Assembly: GCA_029866215.1 (NCBI GenBank)
Contig: JARWZU010000066.1
Location: forward strand, 20,176-84,175
DNA from: Akkermansiaceae bacterium
GTDB lineage: Bacteria > Verrucomicrobiota > Verrucomicrobiia > Verrucomicrobiales > Akkermansiaceae
DNA length: 64,000 nt
Reading direction: 5' to 3'
Positions 34,404 through 42,624 of the stretch are shown in pieces. The translations under genes and the position numbers were made by a program. Under the pieces are notes generated by a model. That model saw only the letters and a list, made by a program, of their open reading frames with translations, ran no database searches and was not told the origin of the DNA. Position 1 is the first letter of the stretch. Each line of letters starts with the position of its first letter.

Positions 34404-35063
34404 TCAAGGTTGCACGAGCATGGCTTTGCTCTCTGCGGAAAGTTTATCCAGTGGATATTCTACCGTTTTGCCGGATTCCAGCTTCAGCATCACGCTTTTG
34501 TCTTTTTTCTCCACCAGCGTAGCGCGGATGGTTTTGCCCTCGATGTTTGTCCAATCGCGAGGGGTTTCCACTTTAGGCGGAGCGGCGGCCGTTTGGGCAG
34601 CATTGGCAGCGGCTAGCGGCTTCATCACCGCCGCGACCTTCTCATCCAGCTCCTTGTCCCAGCGCTTGTTGTTGGACATCACGCCGTAGTCCACACCGGT
34701 GATGAACTCCAGCTTCGCCGGCTCCACCACCGTGATGCGGGGCGTAAAATTGCCGATTTTCGCGGTTTTTGTGATCGCGGCATTCATGCAGGCGACATCG
34801 GTGCATTCCGCAAAGGCGTCATCCTCCACCACCAAGATGTAATCCCGCTTGAGGGCGGAATAGGCCTCCGAGGTTCCCCAGTGCACCTTGGGGCAGGAAG
34901 ATTTAGAATCAGTCTCGATATAAACTAGCGCCTTGCCCTGGGCCTCAGCTGCAGCCCGCGCTTCGTCAAACTGGGAAGAGAGAAAGGAGCCACGCGGCGG
35001 CTTAGAATTATCGGCGAGAAGGGGGAGCGCGAGGGCAAGAAATAGCAAAATTGCGTTTTTCAT
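34404..35063 (-). CDS. Secreted protein with thioredoxin-like region and C-terminal SHD1 (SLA1 homology) domain
   Basis: The ATG at 35063 starts a clear signal peptide (KNAILLFLALALPLLA). The mature 200 residues have two parts. The first (about 20-135) has FDEARAAAEAQGKALVYIETD, which looks like a thioredoxin-fold region without a C-x-x-C pair (it has SSCPKVHW). The second is the C-terminal RDWTNIEGKTIRATLVE to YPLDKLSAESKAML, an SHD1 domain common in secreted Planctomycetes-Verrucomicrobia proteins. Function is not known. A proline/alanine linker (near 150-165) joins the halves. It stands alone, with 219 bases to the ThuA gene. Confidence 0.75.
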   Translation of the reverse strand: MKNAILLFLALALPLLADNSKPPRGSFLSSQFDEARAAAEAQGKALVYIETDSKSSCPKVHWGTSEAYSALKRDYILVVEDDAFAECTDVACMNAAITKTAKIGNFTPRITVVEPAKLEFITGVDYGVMSNNKRWDKELDEKVAAVMKPLAAANAAQTAAAPPKVETPRDWTNIEGKTIRATLVEKKDKSVMLKLESGKTVEYPLDKLSAESKAMLVQP

Positions 35064-35282
35064 AACCCTGTCTAGCAGCTGCGCCAACTGCGCGTCAAAT
35101 TCAAACGACGCCTATGCAGTTTCCCGGCGAAAAGTAAGCTTCTCCCGCAGAATTCGGGTTGGCCGAGGAATACTGGCGACCAGAGGACAACGCGCAGAAC
35201 CCGCCCTAGAATCCATCATTCCCAGTCGCTTTCGAGACGGAGCACGTACTCGAGGCTCCAGTTTTGAACCAGCCCCGGGGGC

Positions 35283-36173
35283 TTACTTCCTCGCGGCTTC
35301 AGCCAGAGGGTTGGTCACCACATCCGGAGCTGCTGTTTTAAGGTTCGGTGGGATCACGGCGTCGACATCGCCCGTGGTCCAGCGGATGGCGCCGACGAGG
35401 ATGTTTTGGAAGGTGGGATTGGTCCAGACGTCTTCGCGGTGACCAAGTGCGGAGTAGTAAACTCTGCCCTTTCCTTCGGCGCGCGCCCAAGTCGTCGGGT
35501 AGTCCGAGCGTTGATACGGCGCGCCGTCCATCCCCTCGGTCTTGATCACGGTGAGCGCATGGAGGTCTGGGTTGAAATTTTTGAGCGCGTACCATTCTTC
35601 CAGGAAAGTGAACTGATCGCCCGCAGTCTCAAAGCCAGGGAATTTTGGATCGATCACCTTGTTGGTCGCCACTTGTTGGGCCCCGTGCGTGATGAACTCG
35701 CCGCCTACGGTGCAGATGTAGGCGTCCTCGTCCTTGGTCGCATCGAGGCGGCGGTCGGGTGTGCCGGTGGTGTGGAACGTGTCGCTCGCACAATGCAGGC
35801 CGATGAAACCCTTGCCGCCTTTGATGTAGTCGAACAGTGCCTGCTTGCCCGCCGGGGTCATTGCCGGTTGCTTGTCGGTGCCCGTGGTCAGGAGGTTGCC
35901 GGAGGTGTAGAAGATGACGGCATCAAACCCCGCGAGGTATTCGGGCGAAAACTTTGAGCCATCTTTCGAGAAGACAAACTCCCACGAATGCTTGGCTCCC
36001 AACTCGGTGAAGATTTTTTCAGCGAAGCTCGGTTGGCCTTTTTTCCACGAGATCACGTCGTGTTCGAATCCGCTGGATTTTGAAAAAAACAAGAGCCGAT
36101 GAGCAGGCGCGGCATGGAGCGAGAGCGAGAGTCCGAGTCCCAACGCGAGTGCAATTGCAGGTTTTTTAAACAT
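35283..36173 (-). CDS. Secreted ThuA-domain protein
   Basis: A 296-residue exported protein: signal peptide IALALGLGLSLSLHAAPA, then the class I amidotransferase-like ThuA fold. Seen are HRLLFFSKSSGFEHDVISW, GFDAVIFYTSGNLL, the nucleophile-elbow-like GFIGLHCASDTFH, and HPVTWARAEGKGRVYYSALGH-like closing residues (ARAEGKGRVYYSALGHRED). ThuA domains are linked to trehalose and other sugar use; in Verrucomicrobia-Planctomycetes they often occur in secreted carbohydrate enzymes. The catalytic role is not established. It ends in a low-complexity Pro/Ala tail. Confidence 0.88.
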   Translation of the reverse strand: MFKKPAIALALGLGLSLSLHAAPAHRLLFFSKSSGFEHDVISWKKGQPSFAEKIFTELGAKHSWEFVFSKDGSKFSPEYLAGFDAVIFYTSGNLLTTGTDKQPAMTPAGKQALFDYIKGGKGFIGLHCASDTFHTTGTPDRRLDATKDEDAYICTVGGEFITHGAQQVATNKVIDPKFPGFETAGDQFTFLEEWYALKNFNPDLHALTVIKTEGMDGAPYQRSDYPTTWARAEGKGRVYYSALGHREDVWTNPTFQNILVGAIRWTTGDVDAVIPPNLKTAAPDVVTNPLAEAARK

Positions 36174-36250
36174 GGAAACAGGTTAGACCATGGCTCCCAT
36201 CTGACAAGGCCGAAGGTGGGCCTTGTTCGGCGCGCGGACGTCCGAGCAGG

Positions 36251-37534
36251 TCAGTTCAAGTTAGAGATCGTCTGGAAGATCGAGGTGATCATCAGATAGG
36301 CCATGGTGCCGATGAGGCCGGCCATGATGATCAATACGATGGGCATCACGAGCGCCATGATCCGTTGGAGGCTCTTGTCGAGCTCCTTGTCGTAGCGTTC
36401 GGCTGCGCGCCGGAGCGAATGGTCGATTTTCCCGGTTTGTTCACCCACGGAAATCATGTCGATGAGGAGCGGCGGGAAGGCACCATTCCGGACGAGTGCT
36501 TTGGAAAACGAGCGGCCGTCACCGACCTGAGCGATGACTTGGTCGAGCTCGGTCCGGAGTGAGCGATTTTGCGTGGCGTCGCGTGAGAGCTCAAGCGCCC
36601 GGAGCAAGGGAAGGCCATTGCCGACCAAGTTGGCCATGGTCTCGAGGAACTGGACGTAGAACCGGCTGGTGATCACGGGTCCGAGCAGCGGCAGCTTGAG
36701 CTTGATGCGGTCCCATGCCGGTTTGTTGGCATCGTTGTCCTTCCATGCCTTGAAGAAGATGCCGCCCGCGATGAGCGAAAGGAGCACGACCAGCCACCAC
36801 TTGCTTAGGAAGTTGGAAATGGCGATCAAGATCGCGGCGCCCAGCGGGATTTTCCCTCCGCTGCTCTGAATCAACGCAGTGAGCTGGGGAATGAGCGTGG
36901 TGACAAAGACGATCGAAACCCCGATGCCGGCGAGGATCAGGAACGCGGGATAAATCATCGCCAAAATCAAGCGGGCCTGCAATTCGGCGAGCGTCTTGAG
37001 GTAGTGGGCCTGGCGCTTCAGGATGTCGTCAAGGGCGCCAGAAGCTTCACCGGCAGCGGCGAGCGAACAATAAAGCGGACCGAAGCTGGGGCTGACCTTT
37101 TTAAGCGCGACTGAGAAATTCACTCCGTCCCGCACGATGTGCCGGATCTTGTATGAGACCGCCTTGAGGTTGCCAAGTTCTTGGCGGCTTTCCATCGACT
37201 TCAGCGCGGGCTCGAGCTGGAGGCCGGCACTGAGCATGTCCGAAAGCTCCTCGGTGAAGAGGACGACCTCCTGCCGTTTCAATTTGATTTGCCCTTCCGG
37301 GATCACGGATTCCTTGGGATCGGCTGCCGCTCCCTTCGAGCGCTCTGCATCCGCCGCCTTCGACTTGGGCTGCGGTTTTTTCGATGAAACGGTGGCAGCG
37401 GTTTCCTTGAGACTGACCGGTTGGAGGCCCTTGCGGTCCAAGATTCTCAACGCCTCTGGCCGATCCGCCGCATCGATTTCTCCGCTGGTGACGGAACCGT
37501 TGGCGGCGAGTGCTTTGTAGGCGAAAATGGGCAT
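36251..37534 (-). CDS. gspF: Type II secretion/type IV pilus inner-membrane platform protein (GspF/PilC)
   Basis: A 427-residue platform protein. It starts with the usual FAYKALAANGSVTSGEIDA module, has an added charged linker (about 47-80, rich in Lys, Ala and Ser), and then two T2SF domains separated by membrane helices (ILAMIYPAFLILAGIGVSIVF, WWLVVLLSLIAGGIFF, and the last MALVMPIVLIIMAGLIGTMAYLM). Motifs GEASGALDDILKRQA and GEQTGKIDHSLRRAAERYD are diagnostic. It works with the GspE/PilB ATPase encoded 33 bases upstream, moving pseudopilins such as those elsewhere in this genome. Confidence 0.93.
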   Translation of the reverse strand: MPIFAYKALAANGSVTSGEIDAADRPEALRILDRKGLQPVSLKETAATVSSKKPQPKSKAADAERSKGAAADPKESVIPEGQIKLKRQEVVLFTEELSDMLSAGLQLEPALKSMESRQELGNLKAVSYKIRHIVRDGVNFSVALKKVSPSFGPLYCSLAAAGEASGALDDILKRQAHYLKTLAELQARLILAMIYPAFLILAGIGVSIVFVTTLIPQLTALIQSSGGKIPLGAAILIAISNFLSKWWLVVLLSLIAGGIFFKAWKDNDANKPAWDRIKLKLPLLGPVITSRFYVQFLETMANLVGNGLPLLRALELSRDATQNRSLRTELDQVIAQVGDGRSFSKALVRNGAFPPLLIDMISVGEQTGKIDHSLRRAAERYDKELDKSLQRIMALVMPIVLIIMAGLIGTMAYLMITSIFQTISNLN

Positions 37535-37567
37535 CGGGCGGAAAATCTGAAGTGCTGCGGCGTGGTC

Positions 37568-39283
37568 TTACTCTCCCCCACCGATGTCGGACGAAGTCAC
37601 GGAGATGACCTCCTCAATGGTCGTTTCGCCCTTCATCACCTTGTGCCAGCCGTACTCGCGCATCGGCACGTAGCCGTCGCGGATGGCTTGGGTGCGCATC
37701 TCGGCAGCCTGGGCGCGGTGGGCGACCAATTCCTGCATCGGCTGGGTGATTAAGATGATTTCGTAAATTGCGAGTCGGCCTGAGAAGCCTGTCATCCGGC
37801 AGCGATCGCAGCCTTTCGGCGAATACACTTGGCCGTCAAGGTGGAGTGGAATGCCGAGGTTGGCGCGGTCCTGCTCGCTGACCTCGCGTGGGACTTTGCA
37901 ATTTGGGCAAAGCTTACGGACGAGGCGCTGGGCAAGAAATGCCCGGACGGCGGCGGAAACGAGGAAGGGCTCCACGCCCATGTCGATGAGTCGGCTGATG
38001 CCGCCCATGGCATCGTTGGTGTGCAGGGTGGAGAAAACCAAGTGGCCGGTGAGCGACGCGCGGATGGCGATTTCCGCGGTTTCCAAGTCCCGGATTTCCC
38101 CGATCATCACGATGTTCGGGTCGGCCCGTAAGATCGAACGCAAGGCAGTCGCGAAGGTCAGGCCGATCTCGTTTTTCACGGCGATCTGCATGACACCCGT
38201 GAGTTTGTTTTCCACCGGATCTTCTACGGTGACGATGCGCCGCTCCGGGTGATTCACCTCCGTCAGGAACGAATAGAGGCTGGTCGATTTTCCTGACCCC
38301 GTTGGACCGGTGATCAAGATGATCCCGTTGGGCATGTGGAGCAACGACTCGATTTTCTTCAGCACGAACGGCTCCATGCCGAGCTTGGCGATGTTGAACT
38401 TTTCTTGGTTCAGCAAACGGAGGGAAACGCTCTCCCCCTCAACCGTCGGGACCGTCGCGACCCGGACGTCGATGGTGGCTCCCTCGAATTGCAAATTGAT
38501 CCGGCCATCTTGAGGCACTCGGCGCTCGGCAATGTCGAGGCGGGCCATGATTTTCAGACGGGCGATCACCGAGCTTTGCAGCGCCTTGATGTTCTCGGGC
38601 ACGGCGATCTCGATCAGGCGGCCGTCGATCCGATAACGAATCCGAAGGTTCGTGCTCAGTGGTTCCACATGAATATCAGTCGCGCGTTGGTCGAGCGCCT
38701 CACGAATGATCTGGTTCACGAATTTCACGACGCTGGCTTCCTCGTCGTCGTCTTGGTCGATGACGTTGGCCTCATCCTCGCCATTTTCAATCTGGTCGTA
38801 GTCGAAATCCCGTCCTTCGAGAATCTGTTCAAACGTGTCAGCACCAACGCCGTAGAGCCGGCGCAGCGCTTCGTGCAGGCGCTTGCGGGAAGCCATGCAC
38901 CAGTCGATGGGCAAGATGATTTCCTGAGCGGCGGCTTGGCGTGCCACCAAATTGAGCGGGTCAAACGTGGCGAGCTTCAAGCGCTTGTGATCGCCCTCAC
39001 CGGTGATGGCGACGGGCAATAACCGGTGCCTCAGCGCCAGACGCGGGCCGCAAGCGTCACGCAACGGCAAGGGAACTTCGGCGACCGGGATGATGTCGAG
39101 CCACTCGATTCCCAGCTCGCTCGCCAATTCCGCCATGTAGCTTTCCTCGTCCACCACGCCCGAATCGAGCACATCATCGATGGGCGACCGCTGGCGCTGG
39201 ACCGCGCTGATCAGGACATCATTGAGCAAGGCAAGGTCCTCGCATCCAGTGCGGCGGGCAGGTTCGATCAAAAGCTGGGTCAT
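37568..39283 (-). CDS. gspE: Type II secretion/type IV pilus assembly ATPase (GspE/PilB)
   Basis: The ATG at 39283 gives 571 residues. An N-terminal T2SSE_N/MshEN-like domain (about 1-155) is followed by an acidic stretch (NGEDEANVIDQDDDEEAS) and the ATPase: Walker A GPTGSGKSTSLYSF, Asp box TVEDPVE, Walker B RADPNIVMIGEIRD and the His box STLHTNDA. A C4 zinc motif is visible as CPNC and CDRC near residues 470-510. The hexamer powers pseudopilus or pilus assembly. It is followed by the platform gene, so the two form a core operon. No major pilin gene is adjacent. Confidence 0.94.
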   Translation of the reverse strand: MTQLLIEPARRTGCEDLALLNDVLISAVQRQRSPIDDVLDSGVVDEESYMAELASELGIEWLDIIPVAEVPLPLRDACGPRLALRHRLLPVAITGEGDHKRLKLATFDPLNLVARQAAAQEIILPIDWCMASRKRLHEALRRLYGVGADTFEQILEGRDFDYDQIENGEDEANVIDQDDDEEASVVKFVNQIIREALDQRATDIHVEPLSTNLRIRYRIDGRLIEIAVPENIKALQSSVIARLKIMARLDIAERRVPQDGRINLQFEGATIDVRVATVPTVEGESVSLRLLNQEKFNIAKLGMEPFVLKKIESLLHMPNGIILITGPTGSGKSTSLYSFLTEVNHPERRIVTVEDPVENKLTGVMQIAVKNEIGLTFATALRSILRADPNIVMIGEIRDLETAEIAIRASLTGHLVFSTLHTNDAMGGISRLIDMGVEPFLVSAAVRAFLAQRLVRKLCPNCKVPREVSEQDRANLGIPLHLDGQVYSPKGCDRCRMTGFSGRLAIYEIILITQPMQELVAHRAQAAEMRTQAIRDGYVPMREYGWHKVMKGETTIEEVISVTSSDIGGGE

Positions 39284-39420
39284 GGGCGGCGCACGTCTTG
39301 TCAACTAAATGCCAGCCCAGCGCAATCTTGTCTCTCTAAAATTCAAGAATCGCCCGAATTTGCCTGAAACTCTCATCCGCAGTTTGTCCGCAAACTTGGC
39401 TGGATGCGGCCACCGGTTCG

Positions 39421-41814
39421 TTACGGCTTGGTGAGCTTCGCGCGTTGGCCGGGATTGAGCGTGAGGGAAATGGTGTCCGCTGAGGTTTTGATGGAATGCT
39501 CGGTGGCTTTGCCGAGTGCTTGGCCCTCGGCCGTGGTGAGGGTGAGTTGCCAGCTTCCGGGTGCGAGTGAGACGAGAAGCGGCTTGCTTGAGGCCTTGCG
39601 GCAGGCGATTTCAAGGGACTTGGGTTTGGCCGTTACATCGAGCACACTGTTCTGCACGGCGATGCGGGTGACGGTGAGAGATGGCCATTTCGTGGGTAAG
39701 CGCGGCTCGATGTGGAAGCCTCCGGGCTGCGGGGTGAAGCCGAGAAATCCGTAGAGCATCACCTGGGGTAGCAGCACACTTTCAAAGAATTCTTTGTCCA
39801 TGCCCAAGCCACCGGGATGGTCGCCGCCTTGCAGAGTACCGCGCTGCGGGTCTGCTTTGTAGTAGGCTCGGTAGCCACCGGCGGCTTGGACTTCCGCAAA
39901 CCAGTCGGTGATTTTTTCCAAGCGCGACCATGCATCGTCCGGCCCGCTGACTTGGAGGCGGGACATGAGGTCGTAAAAGGAAAACCCAAGGACCGCACCG
40001 CCGTCCTGAATTTGGTAGCCCCAAGGAATGGATTCCGGGTTCGGCCAGGCCCATTCGTAACATTCGATGTTCCGGCGGGTGGTGGCGCGCGGGGCGAAGC
40101 GCCAGTGGTAGATGTCTGCGCCGGTCGAGGTGTCACCGGCGATTTCCCGCTGGCCGGAGACCCAGTCCATGATGGACTTGGCCTGGGTGGCACTGGCGAA
40201 TCCGTAGCGGATGGCTTCAAGATTCAAGAAGGTGAAGCCGTAGTCATGGGGGGTTCCGGTGCTGTCGATCCAGCCGATGAAGCGGCCGTCCTTGGCATTC
40301 CAAAACTTCTTGGAGCCCTCACTCTGGAGTCGGGAGACGTCGGATTTGAGGGAAATCACCCGGTCTGGCATGGCGGGAAGTTTCCACTCCGGGTGGCGGG
40401 TGATTTGATCTTCTAACTCGCAGACGCGCTTCAGCGCGTGGAAGAGGGTGATGGTGAGGAAGGCGTCTTGACCGCCGAAGGGGAGGAGGTCCCAGTAGTT
40501 GTTGCCAACACCTCTGCCACGGAAAATCGTTTTTTTGCCATCCGCGCCGAGGGCGAATCCGGGGCGGCCGTCGTGTCCGACCCATGGGACGACGGCTAAG
40601 CCGTTTTCCTTCAGGCCGAATTCACGCACGGCGTAGTCGGTGGCCAGACGGATGCGGGAGAGATTTTGCCGGAGGAATTCCACATCGGTGGTCCAGTCGA
40701 AATAGTCCACGCAGCCTTCGAGCCAATGGGGGTTATTCACGGGATGGCGCGTGTCAACGGCGGTGTGCAGGGCGCGGAAGGTGATTTTCCCAGGGCCGTT
40801 ATTTCCGAAACTGATCCGCAGCTTGGTGATTTGCCCCTGCCACTGCGGGTGCCGGTAGGTTGGGATCATCGTCACGCTGCGGGCATCACCCGGCGCGGAA
40901 GGCCGTGAGCTGAACTCAATGCGCCGGGATGGGTCGAAATCCGGCGCGGTGGTGGTGGTCCACTCGAGGAAGGGCTTGGAATCAGCAGGCAGCGTACCGT
41001 CCCAATGAAAGGCGATAAACGGGCTGACGAGAGAATCCACATTCATCGCCGGGCAGGTGAGGGTGGCCTGATTTCCCAAAGCAAGTTTCAGCCCCGCATT
41101 CGGCTGGTGCCCGGTGACGGTGATGGCCGTAGATCCCCAAGCGGCAAGCGAGGTGAACAAGGGCAGCTTCAAGTTCGCCGCATACGGATCGCCCGTGTGT
41201 GAGAATAACCAGCCAGCACCATGAGCCTGCCTCCAAGTGGGAAAGGGCCACCCGTCGTCATGAGCATGGCCACGGTGTTGATGGGTGGTCACGTAACCTT
41301 CCGCATCGATCTTGAGCGTTAGGAGTGCATCTCGGTAGTATTTCCGCATTTTCTCCGCACTTTCTTTTTCTCCGAGGGCAGGCCAGAGAACGGAGGGCAG
41401 GAGATAGGGTTTTTCAAAAGTGACCCGCAGCATGGGACTGTGGTGGAGGCGAAATAAATCACGCAGCCGGTTGAGGGACTCTTGATGCTCGGGGACGATG
41501 AACTCGGGAAATGCATCGGCGCGCTTGGCGATCTGCTCCGGCGTGGCGCTTGAAAGATTGGCGCCTACGGGAATGGCTTTTAATTGTTCATCCGTGATGC
41601 GGACGACATCGGCATTTTCAAAACCATAGGACTTGAAAATTTCCATGTTGGGAATGCCGTAACGCACGCCACCGCGGACGGTGAAAACGCCGCCAGAGCC
41701 CTGAATGAGTGACCCATCCTTCATCGGAACCGGGAGGGTTTCTGCTGCGGTGAGAATCGTGGTGGCGAGGGCCAAGGGCAAGAGGGTGGCGAGAAGCAAA
41801 TTTGTTTTAACCAT
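39421..41814 (-). CDS. Large secreted six-hairpin (alpha/alpha toroid) glycosidase-like protein
   Basis: The ATG at 41814 starts a signal peptide (NLLLATLLPLALATTILTAAE); 797 residues in all. Just after it a small module reads GSGGVFTVRGGVRYGIPNM and SYGFENADVVRITDEQLKAI, which resembles short surface-protein repeats of the 'GG-x-RY-x-IPN' kind. The middle has a beta-sandwich (about 240-370). The catalytic part (about 375-700) looks like a six-hairpin glycosidase as in GH78/GH95-type enzymes: VGNNYWDLLPFGGQDAFLTI, AWPNPESIPWGYQIQDGGA and HPGGLGMDKEFFESVL. A beta C-terminal domain follows. It is likely an exo-acting polysaccharide hydrolase; substrate unknown. Confidence 0.75.
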   Translation of the reverse strand: MVKTNLLLATLLPLALATTILTAAETLPVPMKDGSLIQGSGGVFTVRGGVRYGIPNMEIFKSYGFENADVVRITDEQLKAIPVGANLSSATPEQIAKRADAFPEFIVPEHQESLNRLRDLFRLHHSPMLRVTFEKPYLLPSVLWPALGEKESAEKMRKYYRDALLTLKIDAEGYVTTHQHRGHAHDDGWPFPTWRQAHGAGWLFSHTGDPYAANLKLPLFTSLAAWGSTAITVTGHQPNAGLKLALGNQATLTCPAMNVDSLVSPFIAFHWDGTLPADSKPFLEWTTTTAPDFDPSRRIEFSSRPSAPGDARSVTMIPTYRHPQWQGQITKLRISFGNNGPGKITFRALHTAVDTRHPVNNPHWLEGCVDYFDWTTDVEFLRQNLSRIRLATDYAVREFGLKENGLAVVPWVGHDGRPGFALGADGKKTIFRGRGVGNNYWDLLPFGGQDAFLTITLFHALKRVCELEDQITRHPEWKLPAMPDRVISLKSDVSRLQSEGSKKFWNAKDGRFIGWIDSTGTPHDYGFTFLNLEAIRYGFASATQAKSIMDWVSGQREIAGDTSTGADIYHWRFAPRATTRRNIECYEWAWPNPESIPWGYQIQDGGAVLGFSFYDLMSRLQVSGPDDAWSRLEKITDWFAEVQAAGGYRAYYKADPQRGTLQGGDHPGGLGMDKEFFESVLLPQVMLYGFLGFTPQPGGFHIEPRLPTKWPSLTVTRIAVQNSVLDVTAKPKSLEIACRKASSKPLLVSLAPGSWQLTLTTAEGQALGKATEHSIKTSADTISLTLNPGQRAKLTKP

Positions 41815-42109
41815 ACAGAGGGGAAGCGAAGTTGTTGTAGTCCGCACCAGAACGAACCTAGCTGCCAAGATCTTACAGTTATTTCACAAAATATTTCCGG
41901 ATGACTTGTAAAATGATGCAAAAACCATCGTGCAACTTTCCTTGTCCGAAGTGCCGAAGACGTCCACCAGGCTGCCTATTTTCTCGGCGGCGGGAGGTTC
42001 CTAAACCAGCCGTTGGGCCGACCCGGCGTACCTCCAGAAGCCTTGGCGAAGCCGGATGTGAACTTACACAAAAATTTTGACACCCTTATTTGGACCCGCC
42101 ACCAGCCCC

Positions 42110-42270
42110 CCTCCGTAATCGACACTTAAGCCTCCGTAATCGACGCTTAAGCCTCCGTAACCGCCACTTAAGCCTCCGCAATCGGCACTTAAGCCTCCTT
42201 AATCGACACTTAAGCCTCCGTAATCGACACTTAAGCCTCCGTAATCGACACTTAAGCCTCCGTAACGACC
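42110..42270. repeat. 21-bp tandem repeat array, seven full units plus a partial one
   Basis: The unit is CCTCCGTAATCGACACTTAAG. Full units begin at 42110, 42131, 42152, 42173, 42194, 42215 and 42236, and an incomplete one follows at 42257. Units 1, 6 and 7 are identical; units 2-5 differ by one to four bases. Each unit contains the palindrome CTTAAG. As 21 is a multiple of three, several reading frames stay open across it (heptapeptides LRNRHLS, LRRLKCR or YGGLSVD), but the last is stopped by TAA in unit 5. Confidence 0.97.
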
Positions 42271-42359
42271 GGCCAATCCTCGATCTCATCCTGCGACATG
42301 GCAGAGGCTTCAGCCGCAGCAATCTATCCCGTTTCCGCCAGTTTTACCTCGCTTACCCA

Positions 42360-42384
42360 ATTGGTGCGACACTGTCGCACCAAT
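42360..42384. promoter_or_regulatory. Perfect 11-bp inverted repeat with 3-base loop
   Basis: ATTGGTGCGAC and GTCGCACCAAT flank ACT. It lies 240 bases upstream of the fusion gene at 42625 and is not followed by a T run on the plus strand. It could be an operator for a dimeric repressor, a hairpin in a long leader, or the end of a lost gene's terminator. Confidence 0.6.
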
Positions 42385-42624
42385 CTGATTCTTGACTCGT
42401 TGATTTCTGCCTCAGAGGCGGCGGCGCTTTTTCGTTTTCTGATGGCGGTGAAGTTCAGGGCGACGGTTTTTTCAGCGAAACGAAGGCCGCATGGACGTTG
42501 CCACTACCCCGAAATCAACTTGCCAAAATTACTGAGTTATCATTCATCTACGGCGTAACTAACGAATAGTGGGTTAGCGAGCTTCCATTTTTACCACTTT
42601 CAACCCGAAAACCTCATCCTCACC

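Larger units (their letters stand above)
41815..42624. other. 810-base non-coding region between divergent genes
   Basis: No convincing gene lies here. It contains a 21-bp tandem array (42110-42270) and a perfect 11-bp palindrome (42360-42384), both listed separately. The first 290 bases hold nothing I recognise. On the minus strand at 42255-42300 a short frame reads ASAMSQDEIEDWPVVTEA before a stop; this looks like a protein C-terminus and may be a gene remnant, but it is too short to name. Confidence 0.5.

Noticed and set aside
42110..42270. CRISPR array
   Set aside because: Units join without spacers, and no cas gene is in the window.
42086..42395. Frames on both strands through the 21-bp array
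   Set aside because: They are open only because the repeat length is a multiple of three; the products are low-complexity heptapeptides with no ribosome site.
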